DNA from: Oceanobacillus_B kapialis
Lineage (GTDB): Bacteria; Bacillota; Bacilli; Bacillales; Amphibacillaceae
Strand: one strand, 5' to 3'
DNA length: 64,000 bases
Assembly: GCF_042685265.1 (NCBI RefSeq)
Contig: NZ_JBHUMX010000007.1
Shown: positions 26,223 to 34,746 of the stretch, piece after piece
Numbering within the stretch: position 1 is the first letter of the stretch
How the letters are laid out: each line of letters opens with the position of its first letter
The notes under the pieces: model-generated
What the model saw: only the letters and a program-made list of their open reading frames with translations
What the model was told of the DNA's origin: nothing
Databases searched by the model: none
Made by a program: the position numbers and the translations under genes

Positions 26223-28166
26223 ATGGCAGAAGAATTAACAATCATTTTCCCTGATGGTGCACAGAAGCAGTTTCCTGAAGGAACAACAGGTGAAGACATC
26301 GCAGGTTCTATATCAAGCGGACTAAAAAAACAAGCAGTTGCCATAAAGCTTGACGGTGAACTTGTTGATTTAAAGCGTGAGCTTAATCAAGGTGGAAAAA
26401 TTGAAATTATCACCTATAAAAACGAGGAAGGCATTGAAGTGATGCGCCATTCCACAGCCCATTTAATGGCACAGGCGATTAGACGTTTATATGGCGATGT
26501 TAACTTTGGTGTAGGTCCAGTAATTGAAGAAGGATTTTATTATGATGTAGAAATGGATCATTCCATTACTCCAGAAGACCTTCCAAAGATTGAAAAAGAA
26601 ATGAAGCGTATTGTGGACGAGAGCCTGGAAATCGAAAGAATTGAAGTATCCCGAAACGAAGCGAAGGAAATGTTTAAAGACGATCACCTTAAACAGGAGC
26701 TAATTGACGCTATTCCTGAAGAAGAACAAGTGACCATTTATAAACAAGGAGAATTCTTTGATCTTTGTCGCGGTATTCACGTACCATCTACTAACAAAAT
26801 CAAAGCATTTAAATTGTTGAGCATTTCTGGTGCTTATTGGCGTGGAGATAGCAATAACCAGCAATTACAACGAATTTATGGGACAGCATTTGAAAAGCAA
26901 AGCCAGGTAGATGAGTATTTGCGAATCCTGGAAGAACGTAAAGAACGCGATCACCGTAAATTAGGAAAAGAACTTGAGATATTTACTGTATCCCAAAAAG
27001 TAGGACAAGGCCTACCTTTATGGCTTCCTAAAGGTGCTACGATTCGTCGTAATATCGAACGCTACATTGTAGATCTCGAGGAACGATTAGGGTACGATCA
27101 TGTCTATACACCGGTTTTAGGGAGTGTAGATCTATATAAAACAAGTGGACATTGGGACCATTATCAGGATGACATGTTCCCTGTAATGGAAATGGATAAT
27201 GAAGAATTAGTATTACGTCCAATGAATTGCCCACACCATATGATGGTATATAAAAATCAACTTTACAGTTATCGTAACTTGCCTGTAAGGATTGCAGAGC
27301 TTGGTACGATGCATCGCTACGAAATGTCAGGAGCTTTGGCTGGCTTGCAGCGAGTGCGCGCGATGACCCTTAATGATGCACATATTTTTGCACGTCCGGA
27401 TCAATTGAAGGATGAATTCATTCGAGTGGTGGAACTTGTTCAAAAAGTATATGAAGACTTTGGGATTGAAGATTATTACTTCCGTCTTTCCTACCGCGAT
27501 CCAGAGGATAAAGAGAAATACGTAGACAACGACGCAATGTGGGAAAAGGCACAAGCTATGTTGAAAGAAACAATGGAAGAAATGAAAGTAGAATATGTGG
27601 AAGCAGAAGGAGAAGCTGCCTTCTATGGTCCAAAGCTTGACGTCCAGGTGAAAACTGCGCTTGGGAAGGACGAAACACTTTCTACTGTTCAGTTGGACTT
27701 CCATTTACCAGAGCAATTCGACCTTACTTATATTGGAGAAGATGGTAAGGAGCATCGTCCAGTTGTTATTCACCGTGGTGTGGTATCTACAATGGAACGT
27801 TTTGTGGCATTTTTAATCGAGGAATACAAAGGTGCATTTCCTACTTGGCTTGCTCCAGTTCAGGTGAAAGTAATTCCAGTATCACCTCAGGTTCATCTGG
27901 ATTATGCGAAAAAAGTAGCGGAAAGCCTGCAACTTGAAGGTGTACGTGTGTCATTAGATGAACGAGATGAAAAAATCGGTTATAAAATCCGAGAAGCGCA
28001 AACACAAAAAATCCCGTTTGCTCTTGTACTTGGGGACAATGAAATTAATGAAGACGCCGTAAATGTAAGACGTTACGGAGAAAAAGACTCCAACACGCTA
28101 TCCTTTGATGCATTTAAACAAATGATCAAAGAAGAAATAGCAGAGAAAACACTAAACAAAAAGTAA
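26223..28166 (+). CDS. thrS: Threonyl-tRNA synthetase
   Basis: Class II synthetase charging tRNA-Thr. Residues ~1-62 are the TGS domain, ~70-230 the editing domain with HSTAHLMAQA and CRGIHVPST, then the catalytic core with LRPMNCPHHMMVYK (zinc-binding Cys/His), ELGTMHRYEMSGAL (motif 2) and the motif 3 arginine in HRGVVSTMERFVA; the anticodon domain occupies the last ~100 residues. 647 residues. Controlled by the T-box upstream. Confidence 0.98.
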   Translation: MAEELTIIFPDGAQKQFPEGTTGEDIAGSISSGLKKQAVAIKLDGELVDLKRELNQGGKIEIITYKNEEGIEVMRHSTAHLMAQAIRRLYGDVNFGVGPVIEEGFYYDVEMDHSITPEDLPKIEKEMKRIVDESLEIERIEVSRNEAKEMFKDDHLKQELIDAIPEEEQVTIYKQGEFFDLCRGIHVPSTNKIKAFKLLSISGAYWRGDSNNQQLQRIYGTAFEKQSQVDEYLRILEERKERDHRKLGKELEIFTVSQKVGQGLPLWLPKGATIRRNIERYIVDLEERLGYDHVYTPVLGSVDLYKTSGHWDHYQDDMFPVMEMDNEELVLRPMNCPHHMMVYKNQLYSYRNLPVRIAELGTMHRYEMSGALAGLQRVRAMTLNDAHIFARPDQLKDEFIRVVELVQKVYEDFGIEDYYFRLSYRDPEDKEKYVDNDAMWEKAQAMLKETMEEMKVEYVEAEGEAAFYGPKLDVQVKTALGKDETLSTVQLDFHLPEQFDLTYIGEDGKEHRPVVIHRGVVSTMERFVAFLIEEYKGAFPTWLAPVQVKVIPVSPQVHLDYAKKVAESLQLEGVRVSLDERDEKIGYKIREAQTQKIPFALVLGDNEINEDAVNVRRYGEKDSNTLSFDAFKQMIKEEIAEKTLNKK

Positions 28167-28176
28167 GGTAAAGATG

Positions 28177-28226
28177 CCGGGTGAATCCGTAACCTTTTTA
28201 AAGGATTAGGATTGCCCGGATTTTTA
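28177..28226 (+). terminator. Terminator after thrS
   Basis: CCGGGTGAATCC / GGATTGCCCGG imperfect stem followed by atttttatt. Confidence 0.75.
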
Positions 28227-28301
28227 TTAACCCCTTTTTAACTGCACTGATGTATGATACAATATAACTTGTTCAAGAAATCAACACTCTTTTATCATGT
28301 G

Positions 28302-28330
28302 TTGACAATACTCATATGAAATGATATGAT
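28302..28330 (+). promoter_or_regulatory. infC operon promoter
   Basis: TTGACA (28302-28307), 17 bp, TATGAT (28325-28330); a near-consensus sigma-A promoter in front of the L20 leader. Confidence 0.8.
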
Positions 28331-28336
28331 AATAAA

Positions 28337-28475
28337 GTTGAAAACATTATATGATCTTAAGACAAGTAGAAGCACCCGCTTCTCACCTGCTCGACACCAT
28401 TTGGTAGTTGACTGGTTCCGAACTTTTTAAAAAAATTGGAGACGTGTGGGTGCATTTTGTACCGACACTTTTTTA
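28337..28475 (+). ncRNA. L20 leader (infC-rpmI-rplT autoregulation)
   Basis: Leader of the translation-factor operon. The GCACCCGCTTCTCACCTGCT segment (28372-28391) is the familiar start of this leader, and 28445-28465 forms a stem around GTGTGGGTGC / GTACCGACAC followed by six Ts, the conditional terminator. In B. subtilis ribosomal protein L20 binds the leader and causes premature termination. The match was made by eye. Confidence 0.75.
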
Positions 28476-28539
28476 ATGTATAACGATTCGCTTGTCAATA
28501 AAGATCAAGGATACAAAATAACTTTGGAGGTGGCTGGCT

Positions 28540-29055
28540 ATTAGCAAAGATATGAATGTTAATGAGAAAATCCGTGCTAGAGAAGTACGTCTTATTGATT
28601 CAAACGGTGATCAGCTTGGAGTGAAATCCCGTCAGGAAGCACTTGATATCGCGCAAACAAGAAACCTGGATTTAGTGCTTGTTGCGCCAAATGCGAAACC
28701 GCCTGTATGTCGGATCATGGACTACGGTAAATACCGTTTTGAACAACAGAAGAAAGAAAAAGAAGCACGTAAGAAACAAAAAATCATTAATGTTAAAGAA
28801 GTACGCTTCACTCCAGGAATTGGCGATCATGATTTTGAGACAAAACTCAAGAACGCTAGAAAATTCCTTGAGAAGGGCGACAAGGTTAAAGCAGCAGTTC
28901 GTTTCCGCGGACGTGCGATTACCCACAAGGAGCTTGGCCGTGAGGTATTGGATCGATTTGCAGAAGAAGTAAAAGATATTGCAACCATCGAAACAAAGCC
29001 GAAAATGGAAGGTCGTAACATGTTTATGATGATCGCTCCAGTTAACGAAAAATAA
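28540..29055 (+). CDS. infC: Translation initiation factor IF-3, AUU start
   Basis: Prevents premature subunit joining and checks the start codon. The start is placed at ATT 28540: GGAGG (28526-28530) lies 9 nt before it and the product then begins M-S-K-D, matching the B. subtilis N-terminus; the nearest ATG (28552) has no ribosome site. A rare AUU start is the conserved device by which IF-3 limits its own translation. N domain motif PPVCRIMDYGKYRFEQQKKE, C domain KFLEKGDKVKAAVRFRGR. 171 residues. Confidence 0.95.
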   Translation: MSKDMNVNEKIRAREVRLIDSNGDQLGVKSRQEALDIAQTRNLDLVLVAPNAKPPVCRIMDYGKYRFEQQKKEKEARKKQKIINVKEVRFTPGIGDHDFETKLKNARKFLEKGDKVKAAVRFRGRAITHKELGREVLDRFAEEVKDIATIETKPKMEGRNMFMMIAPVNEK

Positions 29056-29086
29056 TATTTGGACAGCTTACGAGGAGGAAATCACT

Positions 29087-29284
29087 ATGCCAAAAATGAA
29101 AACCCACAAAGGTTCTCAAAAACGTTTTAAGAAAACTGGTACTGGAAAACTAAAACGCGCACATGCTTACACAAGCCACATGTTCGCACATAAATCTCAA
29201 AAGCAAAAACGTAAACTTCGTAAAAGTAACGTTGTATCTGCAGGAGATTTCAAACGTATCAAAACAATGCTTCCTTACAAATAA
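29087..29284 (+). CDS. rpmI: 50S ribosomal protein L35
   Basis: Small basic 50S protein, 65 residues; PKMKTHKGSQKRFKKTGTGK is the typical start and KRIKTMLPYK the typical end. Preceded by GAGGAGG. Second gene of infC-rpmI-rplT. Confidence 0.98.
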   Translation: MPKMKTHKGSQKRFKKTGTGKLKRAHAYTSHMFAHKSQKQKRKLRKSNVVSAGDFKRIKTMLPYK

Positions 29285-29344
29285 GATAAGAAGCACCTAC
29301 GAATAAGAAGACTACTATGATATGTATTTTAGGAGGGAATTAAT

Positions 29345-29701
29345 ATGCCACGTGTAAAAGGTGGAACAGTAACGCGTCAACGTCGTAAACGCGTCCTTAA
29401 ATTAGCAAAAGGTTATTATGGTTCTAAGAGAACGTTATTTAAAACAGCAAAACAACAAGTAATGAAATCAGGTCAGTATGCTTACCGTGACCGCAGACAG
29501 AAAAAACGTGATTTCCGTAAGCTTTGGATTACACGTATTAATGCTGCAGCTCGTTTGAACGACCTTTCTTACAGCAAACTAATGCACGGTTTAAAAGTTG
29601 CTGGTATTGACATTAACCGTAAAATGCTTTCTGAACTTGCTATCAATGACGAGCAAGCATTCGCTCAACTAGCACAAAAAGCAAAAGACGCTGTAAAATA
29701 A
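29345..29701 (+). CDS. rplT: 50S ribosomal protein L20
   Basis: Early 23S-binding assembly protein, 118 residues, and probable repressor of its own operon through the leader at 28337-28475. N-terminal basic extension (PRVKGGTVTRQRRKRVLKLA) followed by the globular domain (LWITRINAAARLNDLSYSKL). AGGAGGG precedes the ATG. Ends in a terminator. Confidence 0.98.
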   Translation: MPRVKGGTVTRQRRKRVLKLAKGYYGSKRTLFKTAKQQVMKSGQYAYRDRRQKKRDFRKLWITRINAAARLNDLSYSKLMHGLKVAGIDINRKMLSELAINDEQAFAQLAQKAKDAVK

Positions 29702-29763
29702 ATTTTTGGAAGGGCAATTCAGTTAGGAACTATCCTAATACGTTTAGCATTGCCAAATTGATA

Positions 29764-29801
29764 GAGACCAAATCTTTTATATAAGAGATTTGGTCTTTTT
29801 T
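29764..29801 (+). terminator. Terminator after rplT
   Basis: GACCAAATCT / AGATTTGGTC perfect stem followed by six Ts. Confidence 0.9.
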
Positions 29802-29827
29802 AGGAGCTAAGCTATGTTGAATTTTAT

Positions 29828-29854
29828 CCACCACCAAATGAAGTTTCGCTTTAT
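29828..29854 (+). repeat. 3' remnant of the dispersed repeat
   Basis: CCACCAAATGAAGTTTCGCT and the following TTAT reproduce the last ~25 bp of the dispersed repeat (compare 40604-40626 and 46263-46286) with one substitution. The 5' part is absent, so this is a decayed copy. Confidence 0.7.
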
Positions 29855-29920
29855 CTGTTTTTTTTAAAAGGAATAAACGATTAAGCATTTATTTCATGAA
29901 TAGTTAAGGAAGGGTTGCCA

Positions 29921-30196
29921 ATGGAAGAATTAAATGGAATTTTATTTTATCTACTTGGTGTTAACGTCATCACATTTATTATCATGGGCATGGATAAACA
30001 GAAAGCGAGAAAGGAGAAATACCGTATACCAGAAAGAACTTTCTGGCTGTTAGCAATTGTGGGAGGAGCGCTTGGTGCCATCATTGGCATGCAGCGCTAT
30101 AGACATAAGACAAAGCACCGGGCATTTATGTGGGGAATGCCTATCTTGTTTTTGGTGAATGTAGCATCAGTCTTATATTTACTTTATGCTAATTAA
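29921..30196 (+). CDS. ysdA: DUF1294 membrane protein YsdA
   Basis: 91-residue membrane protein of unknown function. Helix 1 at ~5-23, the conserved YRIPERTFWLLAIVGGALGA block with helix 2, the MQRYRHKTKHRAF motif facing the cytoplasm, and helix 3 near the C-terminus. ATG 29921 follows AAGGAAGGG (29906-29914); a TTG at 29915 overlaps that site. Same position after rplT as ysdA in B. subtilis. Confidence 0.85.
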   Translation: MEELNGILFYLLGVNVITFIIMGMDKQKARKEKYRIPERTFWLLAIVGGALGAIIGMQRYRHKTKHRAFMWGMPILFLVNVASVLYLLYAN

Positions 30197-30229
30197 ATAA
30201 TGGGCGGCCTTCTCCTTCAAGTCATATAG

Positions 30230-30262
30230 CCTCTCATCTCATCATATTATGAGATGAGGAGG
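30230..30262 (+). other. Hairpin covering a GGAGG
   Basis: TCATCTCAT / ATGAGATGA stem with a 6-nt loop; CCTC at its base pairs with GAGG of an AGGAGG at 30256-30261. A GTG directly follows, too close to use it. The hairpin sits 42 nt before the next gene's start. Confidence 0.45.
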
Positions 30263-30306
30263 TGGGTAAAGAGACGATTGAAGGCTCTGAAGCGAGGAGG
30301 TTAATG

Positions 30307-30879
30307 ATGGAGCTATTTGGAAATTATCTAATGGCGTTTATTGAAACGGGAGGATTTTTGGCACCTTTGTTATTCATCAGCTTTCACTTGTTACGACCGT
30401 TGTTTTTCCTTCCAGTGGCTTTCATTTGTATCTCCGGAGGCGTCCTATTTGGTGCAGTTGCTGGTAGTGTTTATTCTTTAATAGGTATCACGCTATCCAG
30501 TTTAATGTTTTATTATGTGATACGGTGGATGCCAAAAACATTAGATAAACTGATGCGTGTGAAACAAAAGTTAATTGGAAAGCATGCTTCTTTTACACCA
30601 TCTCAAATTGCACTACTTAGGCTCGTGCCATTTATACACTTTCACTTACTTTCCCTCTGCTTGATAGAAATTTCAGCAAGCTTTAAAGATTATACAAAAA
30701 CTGCGGTTTTAACCAATATACCACTTGCCTTTGTTTATACATCCATTGGCCAGTGGATCTCCAGTTTAACGCCACTTCATATCATCGTATTTTTAACAGC
30801 CTTACTTCCTTTTCTTTATGTGTTAAGACGTAAAGAAATTATTATTAAGTGGAATGAATTTTTTCACCCGGCAACTTAA
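30307..30879 (+). CDS. VTT-domain (TVP38/DedA-like) membrane protein
   Basis: Polytopic protein of 190 residues with the VTT fold: re-entrant segments around RPLFFLPVAFICISGGVLFG and a C-terminal RLVPFIHFHLLSLCLIEIS, plus 4-5 membrane helices. VTT proteins include lipid scramblases and DedA flippases; substrate here unknown. It may be the counterpart of B. subtilis ytxB, which lies next to ytxC there. ATG 30307 (or 30304) follows AGGAGG at 30295-30300; an upstream GTG at 30262 is unlikely. Confidence 0.75.
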   Translation: MELFGNYLMAFIETGGFLAPLLFISFHLLRPLFFLPVAFICISGGVLFGAVAGSVYSLIGITLSSLMFYYVIRWMPKTLDKLMRVKQKLIGKHASFTPSQIALLRLVPFIHFHLLSLCLIEISASFKDYTKTAVLTNIPLAFVYTSIGQWISSLTPLHIIVFLTALLPFLYVLRRKEIIIKWNEFFHPAT

Positions 30880-30881
30880 GC

Positions 30882-30921
30882 AAAGACCCCCACTCGTTAA
30901 TGGATGAGTGGGGGTCTTTTA
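30882..30921. terminator. Bidirectional terminator
   Basis: AAAGACCCCCACTC / GAGTGGGGGTCTTT perfect stem with T/A runs on both sides, between convergent genes. Confidence 0.92.
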
Positions 30922-30965
30922 CTTCATATGCTTTCAAAGCTATATCCTAATGCTGGTATTTCTAT

Positions 30966-31358
30966 TTATTCTATACTTGTAAGAAGCAGTTGGTTAATTG
31001 GGTGCTTCCAATCTATACTTGCGAATGGATATCGCATTAGTATTTCTTTCTCCATAAAATAGAGGTCCTCTCTCGTCAGTCCTCTAAGTTCAAGCGGGTC
31101 CCGCACCGTGACATGGATGTTTACTACTTCAAAAGCATCCTCAGTTGTACCCAAATATTTTTCACCTTCAAATAAACATCCCTTATATACAAATTGGACA
31201 TTCTTTTTACTATTTTGAGGTTCATCAAGGAAATAAAACTCACTTGATTCTTTAGCTAGCCGCAATTTGCGAGAAGGATTGCGAAAATATTGAATTAACG
31301 TATAAACGAGGAGTGCCAGTGCGATGATCACAAGTACGCGAAATAGAATCACAATCAT
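30966..31358 (-). CDS. ysdB: Sigma-W pathway protein YsdB
   Basis: 130-residue protein with an N-terminal membrane helix (residues ~3-23) and a soluble domain containing the conserved FYFLDEPQNSKKNVQF and RGLTREDLYFMEKEILMRYP. In B. subtilis YsdB is needed for proper sigma-W pathway activity. A sigma-W-like promoter lies 35 bp upstream, supporting the assignment. Confidence 0.88.
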   Translation of the reverse strand: MIVILFRVLVIIALALLVYTLIQYFRNPSRKLRLAKESSEFYFLDEPQNSKKNVQFVYKGCLFEGEKYLGTTEDAFEVVNIHVTVRDPLELRGLTREDLYFMEKEILMRYPFASIDWKHPINQLLLTSIE

Positions 31359-31392
31359 AAAGATACACGTCTCCCTGCAGATTATTACTCTT

Positions 31393-31421
31393 AATACGTA
31401 AAGTTAGCATAGAAGGTTTCA
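31393..31421 (-). promoter_or_regulatory. Sigma-W-type promoter of ysdB
   Basis: Read on the minus strand: TGAAAC (31416-31421), 17 bp, CGTATT (31393-31398). Both elements match the sigma-W consensus TGAAAC/CGTA; the spacer is one base longer than the usual 16. ysdB is a sigma-W regulon gene in B. subtilis. Confidence 0.65.
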
Positions 31422-31553
31422 TTTTTTTGCTAAAAATAATAATTCCTTCACGATATATTCCTATCCTTATATTTCGTTATCGAAACATGTTAAAATAAAA
31501 AAGTCAAAACCGAGAACAATTATAATTGGATAACAATAGAAAAGAGGACCATG

Positions 31554-31988
31554 ATGGAGTATACATTGAAAGTGAAGTTGATACATGAGGAAGCAACATT
31601 ACCCTTCCGCGCAAACGAAGGGGATGCAGGAATGGATTTATTCTCTATTGAAGAATTGACCATTAGAGCTGGGGAGTCCGCATTAGTTAGAACAGGAATT
31701 CAACTTGAATTACCTAAAGGGACGGAGGCACAGGTTAGACCAAGAAGCGGATTAGCATTAAAACACGCTGTTACCGTTTTGAATAGCCCTGGAACGATTG
31801 ATGAAGGGTACAGAGGGGAAGTAAAGATTATTTTAATTAATCATGGAAAAGAGGATTTTCGCGTTCTAAAGCAAATGCGAATTGCCCAAATGGTGATTGC
31901 TCCAGTTGCCCAAGTTAATTTAATACAAACAGAGGATCTTACGATTTCTGAAAGAGACCAAGGTGGGTTTGGTTCATCAGGGAGTTAA
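31554..31988 (+). CDS. dut: dUTP diphosphatase
   Basis: Trimeric dUTPase hydrolysing dUTP to dUMP. All five motifs are visible: NEGDAGMDLFS (1), RPRSGLALK (2), NSPGTIDEGYRGE (3), RIAQMVI (4) and the C-terminal Gly-rich RDQGGFGSSG (5). ATG 31554 has AGAGG at the better distance; ATG 31551 adds one Met. 144 residues. Confidence 0.95.
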   Translation: MEYTLKVKLIHEEATLPFRANEGDAGMDLFSIEELTIRAGESALVRTGIQLELPKGTEAQVRPRSGLALKHAVTVLNSPGTIDEGYRGEVKIILINHGKEDFRVLKQMRIAQMVIAPVAQVNLIQTEDLTISERDQGGFGSSGS

Positions 31989-32041
31989 TTAGTGATTACG
32001 CATATTTCCAAATGAGTGTGGCAAATTAAAGTAGTGTTAAT

Positions 32042-32091
32042 AGGAAATGAAAAGTTTCCTGTTTTGTTATTTTTCAAAAAACAGTTATACT
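32042..32091 (+). promoter_or_regulatory. dut terminator and promoter of the M42 peptidase gene
   Basis: A small hairpin AGGAAA / TTTCCT (32042-32060) followed by gttttgttattttt may end dut transcripts. TTGTTA (32064-32069), 16 bp, TATACT (32086-32091) could start the next gene. Confidence 0.45.
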
Positions 32092-32128
32092 AGAAGGGAC
32101 TTTATAATTAGGAGGTACTGATACATAT

Positions 32129-33214
32129 ATGGCAAATCTGAATGAACAATTAACCATGTTAAAGGACTTAACAGATGCAAAAGGAATTTCCGGTAATGAA
32201 AAAGAAGCAAGACAGGTTATGGAAAAGTATATCACTCCATATGCAGATGAGGTGTATACAGATAATTTAGGCAGTCTAATAGCTAAAAAGGTAGGAAATG
32301 AAAATGGTCCGAGTATTATGGTTGCTGGCCATTTAGATGAGATCGGTTTTATGGTGACGCGCATTGACGATAAAGGTTTCGTTTACTTCCAGACAATCGG
32401 TGGATGGTGGAACCAAGTGATGTTAGCACAGCGTGTAACCATTATGGGGAGTAATGGCGATGTAACTGGTGTTATTGGTTCGAAACCACCTCATATTTTA
32501 TCTGCTGAGGCACGTAAAAAGCCTGTTGATGTTAAAGATATGTTCATAGATATTGGTGCAGCAAGTAAAGAAGAAGCCTTGGAATTCGGAGTGAAACCAG
32601 GGGATTCCATTGTGCCTTATTTTGAATTTACTCAAATGAAAAACGAAAAACTATTAATGGCAAAAGCATGGGATAACCGTATTGGTTGTGCAATTGCAAT
32701 TGAAGTCTTAAAACAATTAAAAGACACTGACCATCCAAACGTTGTTTATGGAGTAGGTACGGTCCAGGAGGAAGTCGGACTACGTGGGGCAAAAACAGCA
32801 GCGAATACGATCAAGCCAGATATCGGATTCGGTGTAGATGTAGGGATTGCTGGAGATATGCCTGGTGTATCGGACAAGGATGCTGACAGTAAGCTTGGAG
32901 AAGGTCCACAGATCGTGTTATATGATGCGTCTATGATCTCTCATAAAGGGGTAAGGGATCTTGTATTAGCAACAGCTGATGAGAACAATATTCCTTATCA
33001 GTATACTTCGATCGCTGGTGGCGGCACAGATTCAGGTTCTATTCATTTAACAGCTAATGGTGTACCTTCGTTATCCATTACAATCGCTACACGCTACATC
33101 CATTCACATGCAGCAATTCTGCATCGAGATGATTTTGAAAACGCCGTAAAAATAATTGTAGAAACTATTAAAAAGTTAGATGCAGAGACAGTTAAAAATA
33201 TTGTATTAAGCTAA
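32129..33214 (+). CDS. ysdC: M42 family metallopeptidase (YsdC)
   Basis: Dinuclear zinc aminopeptidase/deblocking peptidase of the M42 family, normally a cytoplasmic dodecamer. AGHLDEIGFMV provides the first His and Asp; KAWDNRIGCAIAIEVL the bridging Asp; GVGTVQEEVGLRGA the catalytic Glu pair; GVDVGIA an Asp; and RYIHSHAAILH the last His. 361 residues. Same neighbourhood as B. subtilis ysdC. Confidence 0.92.
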   Translation: MANLNEQLTMLKDLTDAKGISGNEKEARQVMEKYITPYADEVYTDNLGSLIAKKVGNENGPSIMVAGHLDEIGFMVTRIDDKGFVYFQTIGGWWNQVMLAQRVTIMGSNGDVTGVIGSKPPHILSAEARKKPVDVKDMFIDIGAASKEEALEFGVKPGDSIVPYFEFTQMKNEKLLMAKAWDNRIGCAIAIEVLKQLKDTDHPNVVYGVGTVQEEVGLRGAKTAANTIKPDIGFGVDVGIAGDMPGVSDKDADSKLGEGPQIVLYDASMISHKGVRDLVLATADENNIPYQYTSIAGGGTDSGSIHLTANGVPSLSITIATRYIHSHAAILHRDDFENAVKIIVETIKKLDAETVKNIVLS

Positions 33215-33281
33215 AGAAGTGATCGTGACATACTCCAAGAGCAGATATTATGAATCTCCATCGCTTTTTAATTAAGACAAT

Positions 33282-33332
33282 AAAGAAATCCGAGCTAAAT
33301 GTGATATTCATCACCTAGTTCGGATTTCTTTT
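33282..33332. terminator. Bidirectional terminator
   Basis: AAAGAAATCCGAGCTA / TAGTTCGGATTTCTTT stem with one G-U type mismatch, between convergent genes. Confidence 0.85.
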
Positions 33333-33368
33333 AGTAGTTATTTTTAAGCTCCTACCGGTTATATTTTA

Positions 33369-34001
33369 CTATGCAAGGTAGCTATTCAGTACTTTGGTCA
33401 CATAGTTTTGTGTTTCTTTAAATGGAGGGATGCCTTGGTATTTGTCTACATTGCCAGGACCTGCATTATAAGCTGCAAGTGCCAGTTCCAAGTTTCCATT
33501 ATATCGGTTTAACATTTGGCTTAAATATTTTGCCCCGCCTTGGATGTTCTGTTGGGCGTCAAATGGATTGGTGACGCCAAGACCTCTTGCAGTTGCCGGC
33601 ATGAGCTGCATTAAGCCTTGAGCCCCAGCGGTACTGCGAGCATTTTGATTATAATTGGATTCCTGTTTAATAACCGCATGGATAAGTTTCTCATCCAAGC
33701 CAAACTGCGTGGCTGCTTCTTGAACATATGTATTGAACTTTGAAGCTGCTCCTACAGCGCCAGCTGCCAGTGAAGGTGATGTGACAGGATTTGAAGCAGA
33801 TATATGGACATTTTTATTTGAAAAACGATTGTTTAATTCGGCACTTTGAATGGTTGCTTGGTTCATTCTTTCCTGAAGCATCTGTTTAAATGCTAGTTCC
33901 ATCATAGGGGAACTGCTAGAGAAAGGACTTGTACCAGATGAAGATGCCATCGTTGCCATTGCCTGATATTGGATCATTTGTTGTAGCTGTCTTATCTCCA
34001 T
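33369..34001 (-). CDS. Lytic transglycosylase, SLT domain
   Basis: Cleaves peptidoglycan glycan strands. Residues ~90-210 form a goose-type SLT domain: catalytic Glu in AVIKQESNYN, then AGAQGLMQLMPATA and LELALAAYNAGPGNVDKY. The N-terminal ~85 residues are Ser/Met/Gln-rich, without a signal peptide. Resembles B. subtilis YjbJ (CwlQ). SD-like GGGGGG-rich sequence (ggggggcaagttcct on the minus strand) precedes the ATG. Monocistronic. Confidence 0.85.
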   Translation of the reverse strand: MEIRQLQQMIQYQAMATMASSSGTSPFSSSSPMMELAFKQMLQERMNQATIQSAELNNRFSNKNVHISASNPVTSPSLAAGAVGAASKFNTYVQEAATQFGLDEKLIHAVIKQESNYNQNARSTAGAQGLMQLMPATARGLGVTNPFDAQQNIQGGAKYLSQMLNRYNGNLELALAAYNAGPGNVDKYQGIPPFKETQNYVTKVLNSYLA

Positions 34002-34077
34002 AGGAACTTGCCCCCCTTTCGTGTAAAATAGGTTATAGCAATATTTTACTATAATCTACCTATTATGCAATATAAAC

Positions 34078-34746
34078 TTATACTGAAATAATCGTTTTTC
34101 CTGCATCTTCTAGCAAGTTCTTATAAAAAGGATCCTCGCCAATACAAACAATTCGGTCACATAAGGTGATAATTTCGTCCATATCATGAGATGTATAAAT
34201 AATAATCTTTCCTTCATCCGTGGCTAGTCTCTGTAGGTAACCGCCAATCTCTTTACGTGATTTTAAGTCTATTCCAACAGTTGGCTCATCTAACAGTAAT
34301 AGTTTAGGATCGTGAATTAAGCTGATAGCAATGTTGAGCTTTCGCTTCATTCCACCAGATAATGCTTTCACAGGCTCTTTCCATCTATCAAGCTTCATAT
34401 CTAAGCATAGCTGTCTTAGTTGTTCTTTCGTTTTACGTCCCCAGGCTAACTTTTCAAAGAAGATCATATTTTCTTCTACTGTAAATTCATCCCAAATAGC
34501 TATATCCTGAGGGACAAAGCCAATTTGTTTTCGAAGCTTCTTTTTGTCATCATAGCTTACTTCTCCTAATGTTACTTTGCCACTTGTTTGCTTTTGAAGA
34601 GTAGCAAGGATTTGAAGTAAGGTAGACTTTCCAGCTCCATTTTCTCCAACCAGTCCAAGAATTTCTCCAGGCTGCACCTGAAAGTGAAGGTTTTGTAATA
34701 CCTTTCGAGAACCATAATTTTTTGATAGATCATGTACCTTTAACAT
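34078..34746 (-). CDS. ABC transporter ATP-binding protein
   Basis: Nucleotide-binding subunit of an ABC-2 exporter. Walker A GLVGENGAGKST, Q-loop FVPQD, signature ALSGGMKRKL, Walker B LLLLDEPTVG and the switch His in YTSHDMDE. The ATG at 34746 is chosen since AAAGGAG lies just upstream; a longer frame to 34779 runs through that site. It overlaps the preceding permease gene by 17 nt, so the two are coupled. 222 residues; last gene of a four-gene minus-strand unit. Confidence 0.88.
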   Translation of the reverse strand: MLKVHDLSKNYGSRKVLQNLHFQVQPGEILGLVGENGAGKSTLLQILATLQKQTSGKVTLGEVSYDDKKKLRKQIGFVPQDIAIWDEFTVEENMIFFEKLAWGRKTKEQLRQLCLDMKLDRWKEPVKALSGGMKRKLNIAISLIHDPKLLLLDEPTVGIDLKSRKEIGGYLQRLATDEGKIIIYTSHDMDEIITLCDRIVCIGEDPFYKNLLEDAGKTIISV

